Shown one piece after another: positions 43,101-54,802 of a DNA stretch of 64,000 bases. The DNA lies in NCBI GenBank assembly GCA_002946415.1, contig NJPS01000034.1:496001-560000 (forward strand), given 5' to 3'. The notes under the pieces were generated by a model. The model was not told where the DNA came from and made no database searches. It was given only the letters and a program-made list of their open reading frames with translations. Position 1 is the stretch's first letter, and every line of letters starts with the position of its first letter. The translations under genes were made by a program, and so were the position numbers. The DNA comes from Rutstroemia sp. NJR-2017a BVV2 (Eukaryota; Ascomycota; Leotiomycetes; Helotiales; Rutstroemiaceae).

Positions 43101-46100
43101 GAACGGCGTCTGGGTATGAAAGACTCACCAGCTACTGCATCTTCCTCCATAGTTGTATCCACTTCCTCAATTTCCGCTGCAGGTTCAGATATTTGGTCGA
43201 CGACTGTCTCTTGATCTTCGCTCGTAGCGTTGGAGACTTCTGTGATGCTTGGTCAGCATAGAATGCACTGGAAATCTCACAAATCAACTCACCAGAAATG
43301 TCCTCCTCATCTGACTCTTCTTCAGATTCAGGCTGTTCTACCACTCTCTCGACTGGTTCTTCATCCTCGACCTGTTCATCGTCTTCGACCAGTTCGTCAT
43401 CCTCAACGGCTTCGTCATCATTGATTGGTGTTGGAGCCGACTCGGGTTCTTAAAACATTTGGTATTAGCATTGAAAACGAGGGATATTTCTGCATCAAAC
43501 CCTTCGTCTCTCGGTTCTCTATCCAGAGTACACTCCGAAAGTTGATTGGAAAAGTGCTCGATGCTGAGTCGGAATAAACTTACCAATGGGCGCCTCTGAC
43601 TCAACGTTTCCAACCGAAAGCTCACTTTCTGCGGCTGATTCTTCAGCCTCTTCTGGGATATGGATTGTGGTAGGTTCTGCACGAAACAATTGTCAGTCCA
43701 GCAACGAATTTGTGTGCAAATGTGAGAATTGAGGCTTGCGGAAAATTCGACGTTGTAAGTACAAAGAAAACTCGGACTTACCAACATGAGCTTCTGGCTC
43801 AACAACTTCAGTTTCAGTTTCAGTTTCAGTTTCCGCTTCGGGTTCGGCTTCAACTACAGCCTCCTGACTAGCCTTGTTCGATACTTCTGTTATTTTACAA
43901 AGTTAGAAGTCTATTCCACAAACAATTAAGACTGGGGTGAGACGAGCATACCAGCATCACTGTTTTCCGACGGATCTTGGCCTGCGGAGAATGATTTGTG
44001 AGCTTTGAGTCTTCTATAATGTGGGAAAATCCCCGTTGGGCGAGGAATTGAAAAACTGTGGGATACTTACTAGCTACCGTCTCTGGAGCGGGATCCTGCT
44101 CCTCGACATCTGGTGAAGTGATAGCATCGTCTTGGGCAACTTGGGCGTCCGTGTGAGCTTCTTCGTCAGCGGGGTCCTCGGTAGCGGCTTCTTGGGCGGA
44201 GTCTTCTTCTGTAGAGTCGTTTTCGGTGAGGGAAGTCTCGACAGGGCTTTCTTCAATAGGCTCGTCTTCGATGGGCTCAGCGTCTATAACGGGGTTTTCA
44301 TCGGGAGTCTCTTCGGTAGGATTATCTTTGTCCGAGTTCTCCATGATGGTAGAAACTTCATCGTCGCTTTCTTCAGAGGTGTTCTCTTCGGGAGCATTCT
44401 CTTCGGGAGAAAGTTCTTCGTGAACGCTTCCTTTGGGCACGTCTTCCTTGAGCACGCTTTCTTCCGGGGCACTCTCTGTGGAAGCACTCTCTGCAGAAGC
44501 ACTCTCTTCAACAGCATTCTCTGCCGGAGCACTCTCCTCGGAAGCAGTCTCTACGGAAGATATTTCTTCGTGAACGCTTTCTTCAGGTACGCTTCCTGTG
44601 GGCACGCTTCCTTCGGGGGCAATCTCTACGGAACCATTCTTTAGAGGAGCAGACTCGGGCCCTATATATAGTAATGTCAGTTTTCATCCGCCTTAAAACC
44701 ACACATAAAATATTTAATGCATAGGGCAAAAGAGAAAGAACGAAAACTTACCAGCTAGTGGCTCAACCACTTCTTTCTTCTTGATCGGCTCCTCGACGGA
44801 TGGCTTCACAGCAGGTTTCTTAGCCCCCATGGGTGCTATAAGACTGAATCTTGCCACAAGTGACTTGACGTCAAATTTTGGCAATGGTGCTGCAGTAACT
44901 GCTTTCGGCTCTGCAGGTATAGCCTTTGTAGCGGGTTCGTCATGGTCGGTTTCTGTTGAAGTGGGTATTTCGGTCGGTGTGGGTTCGATGTCTGCATCTT
45001 TCGTTGTCTCTGGCTGTGCTAAGTCTGACTCGACGGGTTCATCGAGCGTGGTAGATGTTTCCGATTGCGTGGTTTCGCTTTCTTCGATCGCTGGGGAAAC
45101 ATTCTCTGCGGAGGTCTCGACGGTTTCAGCTTTGTCGAGTATATTTTCAGCTTCGCCCAAGGTTGAGCTTTCCTTTATTGATTCTTCCACGGATAATTCA
45201 TCTCCCGCAGTGGGTTCTTCGTTATCTGTGTCTTAAGTTAGTCTCCGTTATAGACGAAAAGAATGGCAAAGAAGTAGTAATGGTACGAAATCCCACCATT
45301 TTTCTTACCAGCATGAGTTTCTTCACTCTCCTCCCTTGGTTCATCAACGGATGTCGCAACATCAACTTTGTTCGATTCATCAGCCATATTTTCGTCCGGT
45401 ATATTTTTCGAAATTATTTCTTCACTTTCAGCGAGCTCTTCAGGTTCACAGTCCTCCTGCCCATTTATATTTTGGGTTTCATCGTCCTCGATGGGAAGTG
45501 CTTTCTCAGAAACCGTCTCCTCCGAATCAACCGTCGATTGCTCTTCCTCCTCGTCTTCTTCATCATCGTCTGATTCTTCCGATTCACTCTCTGATTCGTT
45601 TGATTCGCTTTCGGACTCTTCGTCTGATTCACTGTGAACAGATCCCACCGGGGCATTTTCTGTGACGTCGGTAGGTGGTTTGGGCTGAGTCTCAGAGGTG
45701 CGATCAGGTTCGGTAGGTTCGGGTGGTTGTTCGGTTTCGTTTTGTTCAATAGGAGGGGCTGGGGTGGCTTCAAGGGAAGGATCTTGTTCGTTGGATGGTG
45801 CGATATCGGGGATATGAGGTGAGGTTGATTCTTTGTCGCTGTCAGAGTTTTCGGCTGCTACTTCATCGGAAACAGAAGCCGGTTCTTCTGTACTTGGCTC
45901 CTCGGAGATTGCAATCGGTGTCTCTTTGGCGTCTTCACTAGATTCTTCACTGGATTCTTCGGGTGCTTCCTCCTCAGAAACAGTATCAGCCACCGCTTCT
46001 TGCAGGATTTGAGCTTCTTCGGAAACCACTTCTGATTGTGTCCCCTCTGCTTCGACCTCGGTAGGGTTAGCTACTTCAACCGAATTGGATTCGGGGTCCG

Positions 46101-49100
46101 CAGATGGCGTCCCTGCTGCAGATGAATCTTCCAAGATTGGAGTTGAGTCATCCGGAGCCTCCACTTCGGTTGGTGGACTCTCGACGGTGGGTTCCGAGTC
46201 TGTTTCTCCAGCTTCCTCTGTTGATTGTGATGATGTTTGCGCCTCTTCCACCAACTCTGAATTTTCATCTGAAGAGCTTTCCTCGTCGACAACGACTTCC
46301 TCTGCGGTTTCCGGTAGAATGGTATCCTCTTGAGGTGTTTCTTGATGCTCCATCTCAGCTAGTATATCGTGAACTACTTTAGCCACACTCTGTGTCTCCT
46401 CAGAAGCTTCATTCTGACTTTCTTCCGATTCTGGCTGTGGGGTGTCATTGCTGCTGGCTGGAGCTTCTTCTAAAACTGGATTGGAGGGTGCGTCTTCAGC
46501 GGAACTCTCCTGGGACCCATCCTCCGGTATTTCTTCACCTTCCACGGTGTCCTCAGGTATTTGCTTTTCCGTTTCGACTTTCGTTTCGCTGTTGTCGCCT
46601 ACCTCGAGTGGGGTATCCTCGCTAGGTGAAGGCTCCTCAAGTGAAGGCGATTCCTCATTAACTGAAGGAGTGTCTTCGTTAGATGAAGTGGCTTCCTCGA
46701 CTTGGTTTTCGCTCTCCTCAACAGTAGGTGCATCTTGAACTGTTTCATCGATAGGTGAGTCCTCGTTTTCGGAAGTTTGAGACTCGCTCTCGTGAACAAT
46801 AGGTGGGCCTTGAAGCGCTTCGCTCGTCGCTGAGTCTTCGGTCTCCGGGTTCTCACTCGTGTCGTGTTCTTGGGAATCGTCACTCTCTTCGATTCCAGCC
46901 GTGCCTGCCAGGGGCACGTCTACGTTAGGAACTTCGGTCTCTAGATTCTCAATTTCAGGATCCGTAGTAGCTTCATCCTGGGGAGCTCCGATCTCTTCAT
47001 TGTCGCTTATGGGTGCCGGTTCATTGTCTGCCTCAGCTGTCTCGATCTGGACTTCCTCGTTTGTTGTTTCCAAACTGTCCGTATCAGTTGGTGAAGGGAC
47101 TTCTTCGCCTTCTGGCTTGGTAGTCTCTATCGCTGCAGGTAAGTTTTGGGATTCCTCGGCACTAGCAGAAGTCTCCTCGGCAGCGGTTTCTTCCGCTTTG
47201 ATATCCTCGCTTGTTAGTTCTGCGCTGCCCCCGAGAATAGGGGAAGGATTTTCATCAATTTGAGTCTCGTTCTCTTGCTCAAGAGATGGTTCTTGAGTTA
47301 ATTCGGCAGTAGTAGATTCCGATAATTCGTCCTCCTTCGGCGCTTCTTCGATTGGGGATTCCGCGGACTCTTCGCTAGAGGCTGTGGTGGGTTCCTCTGA
47401 AGTCCTTTTCTCCTCGTCCATAGGTAGATCTATAGTCTCCTCAACAGTGGTAGGTGCAGCATCTTCTGAAGGCAGTTCCGGTATCTCGCTTTGTAGATCG
47501 GAGGTCTTCTCAGCTAATGGGGGGCTGCTCTCATCCGGATTGTCGTCATTTTCTTGATCTGCATTTTCCTTAAGCTTGTCGCCTGTATCTTCATGTTCTG
47601 CCTCATCAGTGTGCTCGTCAGGTGTACTAGTTGTTGGCTCTTCGTCGATCGGTGCGGGGCTTTCTTCAACTGGCGCTGCAGAATCTGATTCAGGAGGATT
47701 TAGTGACTCTGGTGGGACTTCTACGTCTCCATTGTCCGTCGAAACATCAATATCCTGACTTTCTATCTGCTCCTCGCTGGCGGTAGTCGGCTGTTCGGTC
47801 GATGATTCTTCCACGATGTCTTGGACAGAGGGCGGATCGTCGACAATCATAGCCTCTGTAGGCGCAGATTCAAGTTCATTCTCAGTGCCAGGTAGTGTCA
47901 CCTCCTCGGGCGATTCTATAACATCGTTTGGAACAATGATAGCCTCTAGCTCGATTGTCTCATTAGCTGTAGACTCTTTCTTTGTCTGTACATTGGGAGA
48001 ACTTTGCTCTGGAGTCAAATCTTCGGTTTCGGCTACCTGTGGCGCAATATCTGTAGATTCTTCTGGCACATCTTCTAACGCCGTTTTGATCACAGGAGCA
48101 GGCTCTGCAGGGGTCTCGAGTGGTGTTTGAGGAGCAGTAGTATCTTCCTTGGTAGAAGCCTCGCTAGTCTCCCCCTTTTCCTCTTTCCTCCTCCTGCGCT
48201 TACTTGACAGCCTATCAGAAGATAAAGTAGGAGTTTCCGGAAACACAGGCGTCCCAGAACTCGCTGGAGTCGAGTGTCCACTATCCGTATCTTCCATACC
48301 ACTTCTCTCAATCAAAATCGTAGCAGACGTCCTCTTGCTCTTCTTGCTTTTCTTCTTCTTTGGCATAGGTGTTGGAAAGTCTCCCAAATCGTCTATTGAC
48401 CGCTTCGGGCTTTCTTGCTTGTAGAATTGGTCTGATACAGCATTAGGAGGATCGGGAACGGCGGGTAGGATCTCGTCGATTTCTTCGTCGGGGGTTTGAA
48501 CTTCGGGTGCCCCTCCTTTTTTCCGCTTCTTGCTCTTCTTGTCACTTTTGCTCTTCTTGACTGTGGTGCCGGTTTCGGACCATTCGTCGTTGGTGGTGGC
48601 GGATGACAGGGATTTGCGTTTGGTTTTCTGTTTGGGGGGCTCTGGGAGGGCTTCTGCGGGATGCGATTGTTTTACTAAGGCTTGTGATTTGTCGCTGGTG
48701 GAATTCTGTTCTTCCTTGGGCTCTGCTTCCGGATTTTCAGGGGCGGATTCTGGTTTACTCTCCTCTGTTTCGGGACTGCTAGTTTGAGGGTTTAGGTCGA
48801 CTGCTTGGGGTTTTCGTTCTTCGGCCATATCCTCAGTGTTACTGTCGAGCTCGACCCTTCGGAACATTCCTACATGTCTGATGTCCGCCTGGAACCAGGC
48901 TCCCATCTTTTCATCGACTTCGAAATCGTTTCTCGCCCATGTCTTTACTCGCTCCTCCCGTGCATGTAATCCTATCAGACCTTTCCATTCTGGAATTCCC
49001 TCTTTCTCCTCATCACTTAACTGATCCTTTGCAAAATTCGGATGCTCCTTGGCCCACTTCACAGCTTCCTGTATTAAAAGATTTGCGTACCTCTTTCGCC

Positions 49101-49629
49101 TATATTCTTTCAAGAGACACAATCTTCCTAGACTCAGATATGGCTCGACGCCGTCATGAAAAGTCGTTTTCTTGTCGACCTGGTATTTAGGCGGACTCCT
49201 GAAGAAAAACGTCGAAGCATCTTCCACTTCCGCATCGTCTGATGGAGGATCAGAATGTGAATACGGTAAAGGATGAGGATGGTGAGGATATGGTACTATT
49301 CGTAACGTTCCCACTGGTATCGACTTGAACTGTTTGGACTCGGATTCCGCATCTGTAGTGGGGGATGGCGGGGGAGCGTAGATGACGAGATGAACGGATC
49401 GAGCATCATCGGGGTCGAGGTGGTGTGAGACGGAACATAGTCTTTGTTCGTGGACGAATACTTTCTCACGAACATCACATGCGTCGAGGAAGACGCGAAT
49501 GCCCTCAGTGGATTTCTGTTCGGATGCGGGGAGGTTGCGATTGTAGTCTTTTAGATACGGGCGCGGGGGTAACTGGACAGAGATGGTAGGCCCTGGATCT
49601 GGATTTGCAGCTGTGCTGGAAGCTGGCAT
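40189..49629 (-). CDS. Giant GNAT-acidic repeat fusion protein
   Basis: Nine exons are inferred: 45309-49629, 44752-45225, 44071-44661, 43952-43981, 43782-43868, 43584-43676, 43293-43448, 43129-43239 and 40189-43046, giving 2,906 residues. Start ATG 49629 opens MPASSTAANPDPG. Residues about 40-245 form a GNAT acetyltransferase domain (GIRVFLDACDVREKVFVHEQ; PVGTLRIVPYPH; YLSLGRLCLLKEYRRKRYAN with the acetyl-CoA-binding R-x-x-K-x-A variant; HVGMFRRVEL). Next come Lys clusters (KKSKSDKKSKKRKKGG; SSKRRRRKEE) and about 1,600 residues dominated by E, S, T, P, A, D. A Pro-rich repeat (about residues 2187-2307, PPPTQAPPPIPTEAV) and an RRRHRSSRHS...RRKEERRAAKAAEEQEE tail ending in KGALRGLFARVGKKVF follow. 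Usual relatives of the N-terminal domain are about 280 residues, so the extension is exceptional. All eight introns are phase 1. The exon 5 acceptor (43869/43870 AG) is the only nearby AG that keeps frame. Function unknown. A nuclear scaffold-like or disordered role is only a guess. Confidence 0.72.
41242..41398. repeat. 57-bp in-frame tandem repeat in giant gene
   Basis: Two near-identical 57-bp units (41242-41298, 41299-41355) plus a diverged third encode the 19-residue motif EERDRRKEERRAAKAAEEQ. Just to the left a 9-bp TCTGCTGCC unit is repeated (41210-41240). These are clean slippage or unequal-crossover expansions. Confidence 0.8.
41990..42350. repeat. Pro-rich coding repeat block
   Basis: On the minus strand, four to five diverged units of roughly 30 codons of the form PPPPTQAPPPIPTEAV-x-AAPE-x-E are seen. 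They lie in the last exon of the giant gene, between the acidic and basic regions. Confidence 0.7.
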
Positions 49630-51388
49630 GGCAGATTTGTGGTACTCGTCCGATGAGGATGGACAGGTCAACCCGTATCGTTATGACGATCTGATATGAT
49701 AATACTGGTACATGAAAGGGGGGTTCCTCGCTAACTACTCGTAGGACCCTGTGCACTTTTCGATTTGTTTTTTTCTTTTATCAATTCAATTAATACTGTT
49801 TGGTACTTTGTACGAAATACTGACTGGTATATGGGATTTGAATTTGTACGTCAAATTGTTCGATTTTTTTTCGAAACAATTGATGGGGATTATTCATTCA
49901 AAATTCGATTCAACTCACTTCTTTTCTCGTTCGAGGACTCTTGCATCATTTAATACCTTTTGCCTTCTTCTAAGAATGACTCAGCGCACATGTACATGGA
50001 CCCTCATGCGTCTATACCCGATAGGCGTTCCGCAGGAATGGAAGGAATGGAAGGGAAAAAAGTATCGATGTTTACAATTGGACTACTGACTTCATATTCG
50101 GTGATGATCTGGAGCGTGAGATGCGGTGCGTTTGCGTATCTGGATCTCGCGCTGCCCGAAGAAAAAACCAAAATTTTCCGAGGCGAGGAGCATTTTCTTG
50201 CTTGGATAGTGGTAGGTTGCTCCAGCCTATTCAGGGTTTCTGTGTGGATTGCTTGGTCCGAGAAGAGGCACCCCGCTTGGGAGTTTTCATCGACCAATGG
50301 CCTTATGCCGAGATGGGGAAAGCAGCGGAGTCGTTTTCTTTTTCTTTTCCTTTCTCGTAAAGCGTGGGCAGTGCGGGATGGAAGTTACATCTCGGACAGA
50401 CAGGATTATCCCGAGAATAGAATTGGTTGCTCGTTATCAAACGTTTCCCATTGAAGGGAACTCCCCGGTTAGGTTGCGAAAATGAAGGGGGGCTCTTCGG
50501 AGGAGAAAAAACAGGTCCATCTGAGGCTCTCAGTACAAAACTGATAATAAGAACTTTATAACCTCTCAAAGTCTTTAGGATATTTATTTAGTGATAATAT
50601 CCTTAGTATTTCTAATATTTTAGGACTTTTAGGATATTTGTTGGATAATAGTAAATAGCTTCAATATTGTTCTAAATCGGCCTGTTTTTTCTACTCCGAA
50701 GAGGGGGGAAATGGCGTAGGTTGGCGAATGGAACCCCCCACAACCTCTTGGAGTACAAGACAAAATCTGTGGTAATCACATGGGACCAGCCAAAACGAGG
50801 GCGAACCTGTCAGCCAGCAGGAAGTGAGGCAATCGGAGAACACCTTTGAGACAGGTTACGACATCCAACGAAGGCTGGATGTGGGATGTGCATGTACAAT
50901 GTACTGTACCTATCGGCAACGGTCATTCGCAGTAGATATGTGTGTGGTCGCCCCATCTTGCTATTGTTCAAATGATAATGGTCGGCTAGAATGATGGATG
51001 AATGTGAAGAGGCTGGTCGGACCAGTGAGAGATGTCCATGTGTCAATATGCACGGCGGGTGATCAAGGACCTGCAGAATTATCGAGGCGATTCTGGATAG
51101 AGAACGCTGCGCTGTTGCTGCCATATTGATTCGTGAGACCTTACGCAGGTAATATTTCCAAGGTTGTAGTTTGAGGTATGTAACAAATCGCTTTCCAAGT
51201 ACGACCTGATGGTTGTCTATTTAGCCCAATCTCCAATAATCCAACAAATGGTAATTGCCTCTAATCCGAACTCCTAGAACTATTAACTATATGCAAATGT
51301 CCTGCATTTCCCGCGCAAATGGTATCATCCAAACATTCGCCAGTTCCCAATGAAGTCCCACAACGAAACACCGTGTCGGAATATGCAA
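49630..51388. other. Intergenic, promoter side of giant gene
   Basis: 1.76 kb without a gene. It includes AT-rich DNA at 50575-50660 with repeated AGGATATTT/TAATAT words. The 164-codon plus-strand frame at 49960-50454 shows no family and is not called. Confidence 0.4.
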
Positions 51389-52324
51389 TCATGCCTCAAT
51401 GAGATCCGGTACAGACGGCCCCACTCCCCTGAGCAGGACTATACGGTTGCCACTGACTAGAGCGTCCCCAACCTTCTCGTTAAACTCCAATAACCTTCCG
51501 GCTTCCACGTGAAATATCCTGAGTTTCGACTTCTCATCCATGCCCTGGTTGTTCACATTTTCTACCTGAAGAGCCTTGGCCGCCGCGTCCAACACCCGCC
51601 CCATCACCCAATCCTTGGAGTAGAAGAACGCTCCAGTAGGATATTTGGAAGTCGTGGTTGCAGCCTCAGCATCCACATTTATGTATACCCGCTTTTCCGG
51701 CGGTAGCTTTACGTCTCCTTTCGCCGTCTTCTTGAGCTGGTTCACAGCGACTAGCCTAGCCGCAGCTGATGAAGGCTTTGGCGCTGGTAGAACCCGAGTT
51801 GAAGCAACTTTTGCCTTCTGCGCTGCTCCCCATGCCTTTAATTTCCCTAGGGCCAGTTTCGCATTTGTTTGTTGTTCGCTGAATCTTCCTACTCTTGCGC
51901 CGATCGGAATCAGGTTCTTGCAGTCGTGATCTTCCCGCAACCGATGTTTCAGACAGTAGTCTCGATTACACGTAGAACAATGGACTGCGGTCGAAAGACT
52001 CGTTCCAATCGTTGTCTTGCATGCTGGCGACGCACATGGCTTTTCGATATCTGCGATCATCTTCCCTTCGCCCAGGGATTGTTTTGACTGGTTGGCAAGT
52101 CGTCGTCGGGCTGCCCATTCTCCTGGTCGTGAGCACTGGTGACCGGTTTCTGTTCGATGGTCGAGGCAGAAAGTCCCTCGACATGATTCACAGCGGAAAG
52201 GTAGGAAATCAAGTTGGTTGCAGTATTCATATTGGCAGTGAACGCCTATTAACGTTGGGTCTTTCTCGTCCATCGTGCTAAAGGATACCTCCTCGGTAGG
52301 TTCAGAATTCGATGAGGAGGCCAT
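51389..52324 (-). CDS. CUZ1: AN1-type zinc-finger protein (Cuz1/ZFAND1-like)
   Basis: Single exon, 311 residues. Two AN1 zinc fingers are visible: CQYEYCNQLDFLPFRCESCR-x-TFCLDHRTETGHQC (residues about 30-65) and CASPACKTTIG...VHCSTCNRDYCLKHRLREDHDC (about 95-135). The C-terminal part is the ubiquitin-like region typical of Cuz1/ZFAND1 (KRVYINVDAEAA; GAFFYSKDWVMGRVLDAAAK; LRIFHVEAGRLLEFNEKVGD; NRIVLLRG). In yeast Cuz1 links Cdc48/p97 to the proteasome during arsenite stress. The domain layout matches, so a similar role is inferred. The start MASSSNSEPTEEVS precedes the first finger and is the first ATG of the frame. Confidence 0.9.
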   Translation of the reverse strand: MASSSNSEPTEEVSFSTMDEKDPTLIGVHCQYEYCNQLDFLPFRCESCRGTFCLDHRTETGHQCSRPGEWAARRRLANQSKQSLGEGKMIADIEKPCASPACKTTIGTSLSTAVHCSTCNRDYCLKHRLREDHDCKNLIPIGARVGRFSEQQTNAKLALGKLKAWGAAQKAKVASTRVLPAPKPSSAAARLVAVNQLKKTAKGDVKLPPEKRVYINVDAEAATTTSKYPTGAFFYSKDWVMGRVLDAAAKALQVENVNNQGMDEKSKLRIFHVEAGRLLEFNEKVGDALVSGNRIVLLRGVGPSVPDLIEA

Positions 52325-52698
52325 GTTGCAGACAGGGGCAATTTAAATATTGTGAGGCAATAGGCTTCTGGAGCTTCGTACTCGTTGATTAGTCAAAGTC
52401 CGAACGCCCTATCCATATGTGATCCTGTTGGAGTCGTAATAATAGTGATGGCGATAGCTGTGATTATGAATTTGATTTGGAGGCTTCTCGAAGGAGAGTG
52501 CGTATTCAGTTCAGCCTTGGCTAGAAGGCTCACACTAACCTGCGACACTAACCAGCCACACTGCCACAACAGCTATTCCGAAGCTTACCCCTGCCATTGC
52601 CGGACCAACCATAGCGCTCAGCTCCGGAGCTCACCTCTCACGGCAAGGCAACTCGATTACCGCATCACCTTTCAATCCAAACAACCATCAGTTACAAC
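52325..52698. other. Divergent promoter CUZ1/aminopeptidase
   Basis: 374-bp head-to-head spacer. No coding signal. CCACAACAGC- and CACACTGCCAC-type words lie before the plus-strand start. Confidence 0.4.
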
Positions 52699-53964
52699 AT
52701 GAAGCTCACCAACTTATCGCTCCTTGCTCTCTCTGCTACTCTTGCGTCTGCAAGATTTGTGGAAAAACACGAACAGGACCAAGTCGTTCTCAACGCCAAT
52801 GCCGTCAGCGATGACCGTTATCTTATCGAGCTTGCCCCTGGCAAGACGCAATGGGTGACCGAGGAAGAGAAATGGGAACTGAGAAGAGTAGGTCTTCTAC
52901 ACTCTGCGCTGCTTGGAGAATCTCTACTAAACTCTCAAAGAATGGACAGAATTTTATGGACATCACCGAGTCGCGCGATCTTGGATCTTTCAAGACCTCG
53001 TCGGCGAAAGTAGTGTTTCCGTCGAAACCCACTCTTCAGAAAGAGTTGAAGCCTCTCCTTAAGAACTTAACGAAGTCGAACATGCACGAGAACCTCAAAA
53101 CTTTCACAAGTTTCCACACGAGATATTTCAAGTCTGACTATGGTCGGCAATCATCAGAGTGGCTGTTGGAGCAAGTCCAGACATTGATCAAAGACTCTGG
53201 GGCGGAGAAGTACGGGGCTTATGCGAAACATTTCAAACACCCATGGGGACAAAACAGCATTATTGCTACAATTCCAGGCAAGAGCAATTCGACCGTCGTA
53301 GTCGGAGCGCATCAAGACAGTATCAACCTTTTCATACCGTCTATCTTGTCGGCCCCAGGTGCCGACGATGATGGAAGTGGAACTGTGACTATTCTTGAGG
53401 CACTTCGAGTTCTTCTCACATCCAAAGACATCATTAAGGGCAATGGAGAGAACACTGTCGAATTCCACTGGTATTCTGCCGAAGAAGGTGGATTACTTGG
53501 CAGCCAAGCTATCTTCTCTGAATACGAGAGGACCGGTCGCGACGTCAAGGCTATGCTCCAACAAGACATGACTGGATTCACACAAAAGACGCTTGACGCC
53601 GGTGAGCCAGAGAGCGTAGGAGTCATCACTGACTTCGTTGATCCTGGCTTGACCGACTTCATCAAGAAGATTGTTAGCGAGGTAAGTGTGAGTCATCTTT
53701 CTAGATAACAATATGCTCACAATAGTCTAGTATTGCGATATTCCATACGTCGAGACCAAGTGCGGATATGCATGCTCCGATCATGCATCAGCCTCCAAAG
53801 CAGGATATCCTTCCGCATTTGTGATCGAAAGCGATTTCAAATACTCCGACGACCACATTCACACATCAGACGATTCTATCAAGTACTTAAGTTTTGATCA
53901 TATGCTTCAACATGCTCGTTTGACTCTTGGCCTTGTTTACGAGCTTGCATTCGCGAAGCTATGA
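52699..53964 (+). CDS. Secreted leucine aminopeptidase, M28 family
   Basis: Three exons, 52699-52887, 52941-53681 and 53731-53964, giving 387 residues. A signal peptide ([20 protein letters not shown]) is followed by a propeptide-like region. The M28 (Lap1-type) zinc site is complete: AHQDS (His), [13 protein letters not shown] (Asp), [14 protein letters not shown] (Glu), QQDMTGFTQ (Asp) and DDHIHTSDD (His). The Cys pair in [20 protein letters not shown] is the usual disulfide. The enzyme removes N-terminal residues, preferably Leu, from peptides outside the cell. It stands alone between CUZ1 and the R3H gene. The first intron starts GTAGGT and the second GTAAGT. An apparent stop in the first exon frame (after 52887) is removed by splicing to [18 protein letters not shown]. 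Confidence 0.92.
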
Positions 53965-54802
53965 TCGATCTCACTGCTTGTGCAGAGCTATATAATTTGA
54001 TATAAAGAACTATGATGTAACTGCGAAGGATACCATTTCCTTGTCTGATCTTGGGTTGTTGATTATGTTTGTACTTAAGGCATGGGGATAATTAGGATAA
54101 TCTACTAGGCAACAATATCATTTCAAGGGACTTTGCATAAGCCGCAGTCGTGTCATTCATCTACTGTCCTCCAAAGCCATGCACATGTACTCTCATGAGT
54201 CAATGAATTGAGAAGCAGGGACCTAGACCGACCATGCACAAAAACGAAGCAAGCCACAACCCCTTTGCAGCAGCCCACGATGACGCGACTACTAGTTCGG
54301 CGTCTCTGACTACTACATGCTGATGAAGAAGTACGAAAACGAATGAACTAAATTACAGACTATTTCAATTCCATAATGAGGTGTTCTCGAAAGGCGGCAG
54401 AAAAGGCTCAGTGTTCAATGGTATTCAGACAAGAACTATCGGTCAAGTCAGGAGAAGACAACTTGGAAGCATTCACACTCTAGCTCGTGAATTAGTGCAC
54501 CCCGGAGACCCTCAGTCGAAAACGGTGATGATACCACGATTTAGTTTGGTTCATTCCGATTGGCGGACATAACTGATTGAGCGATTACGCATTGAGTCAA
54601 AGCTTATCGCAAGACACGAGCTGTTCTCTAGGCAAGACTCACCCATTACCTTCTCTCAAGAGACTCCTTTCCTCTCTTTCCTTCTTCAACGCGCCTTCTT
54701 GTTTCCCCATCAGTGTTTATAGACCAATTTTGGTTGATTCTGTCCATCATCTCCAGCGAGATCTGTCTACGTCCCCCAGTTGCTTATCTGAACACGGTCA
54801 AA
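53965..54802. other. Intergenic, no gene seen
   Basis: 838 bp between the aminopeptidase stop and the R3H-associated gene. It has short open frames only. The last 100 bp are pyrimidine-rich as expected for a promoter/5' UTR. Confidence 0.4.

Noticed and set aside
45238..49671. Antisense Ser/Val-rich frames opposite the giant gene
   Set aside because: They are complements of GAA/GAG/TCT-rich codons. No independent start context or family.
49960..50454. 164-codon plus-strand frame upstream of the giant gene
   Set aside because: No family resemblance, overlaps other frames of equal length, and no splice or promoter support.
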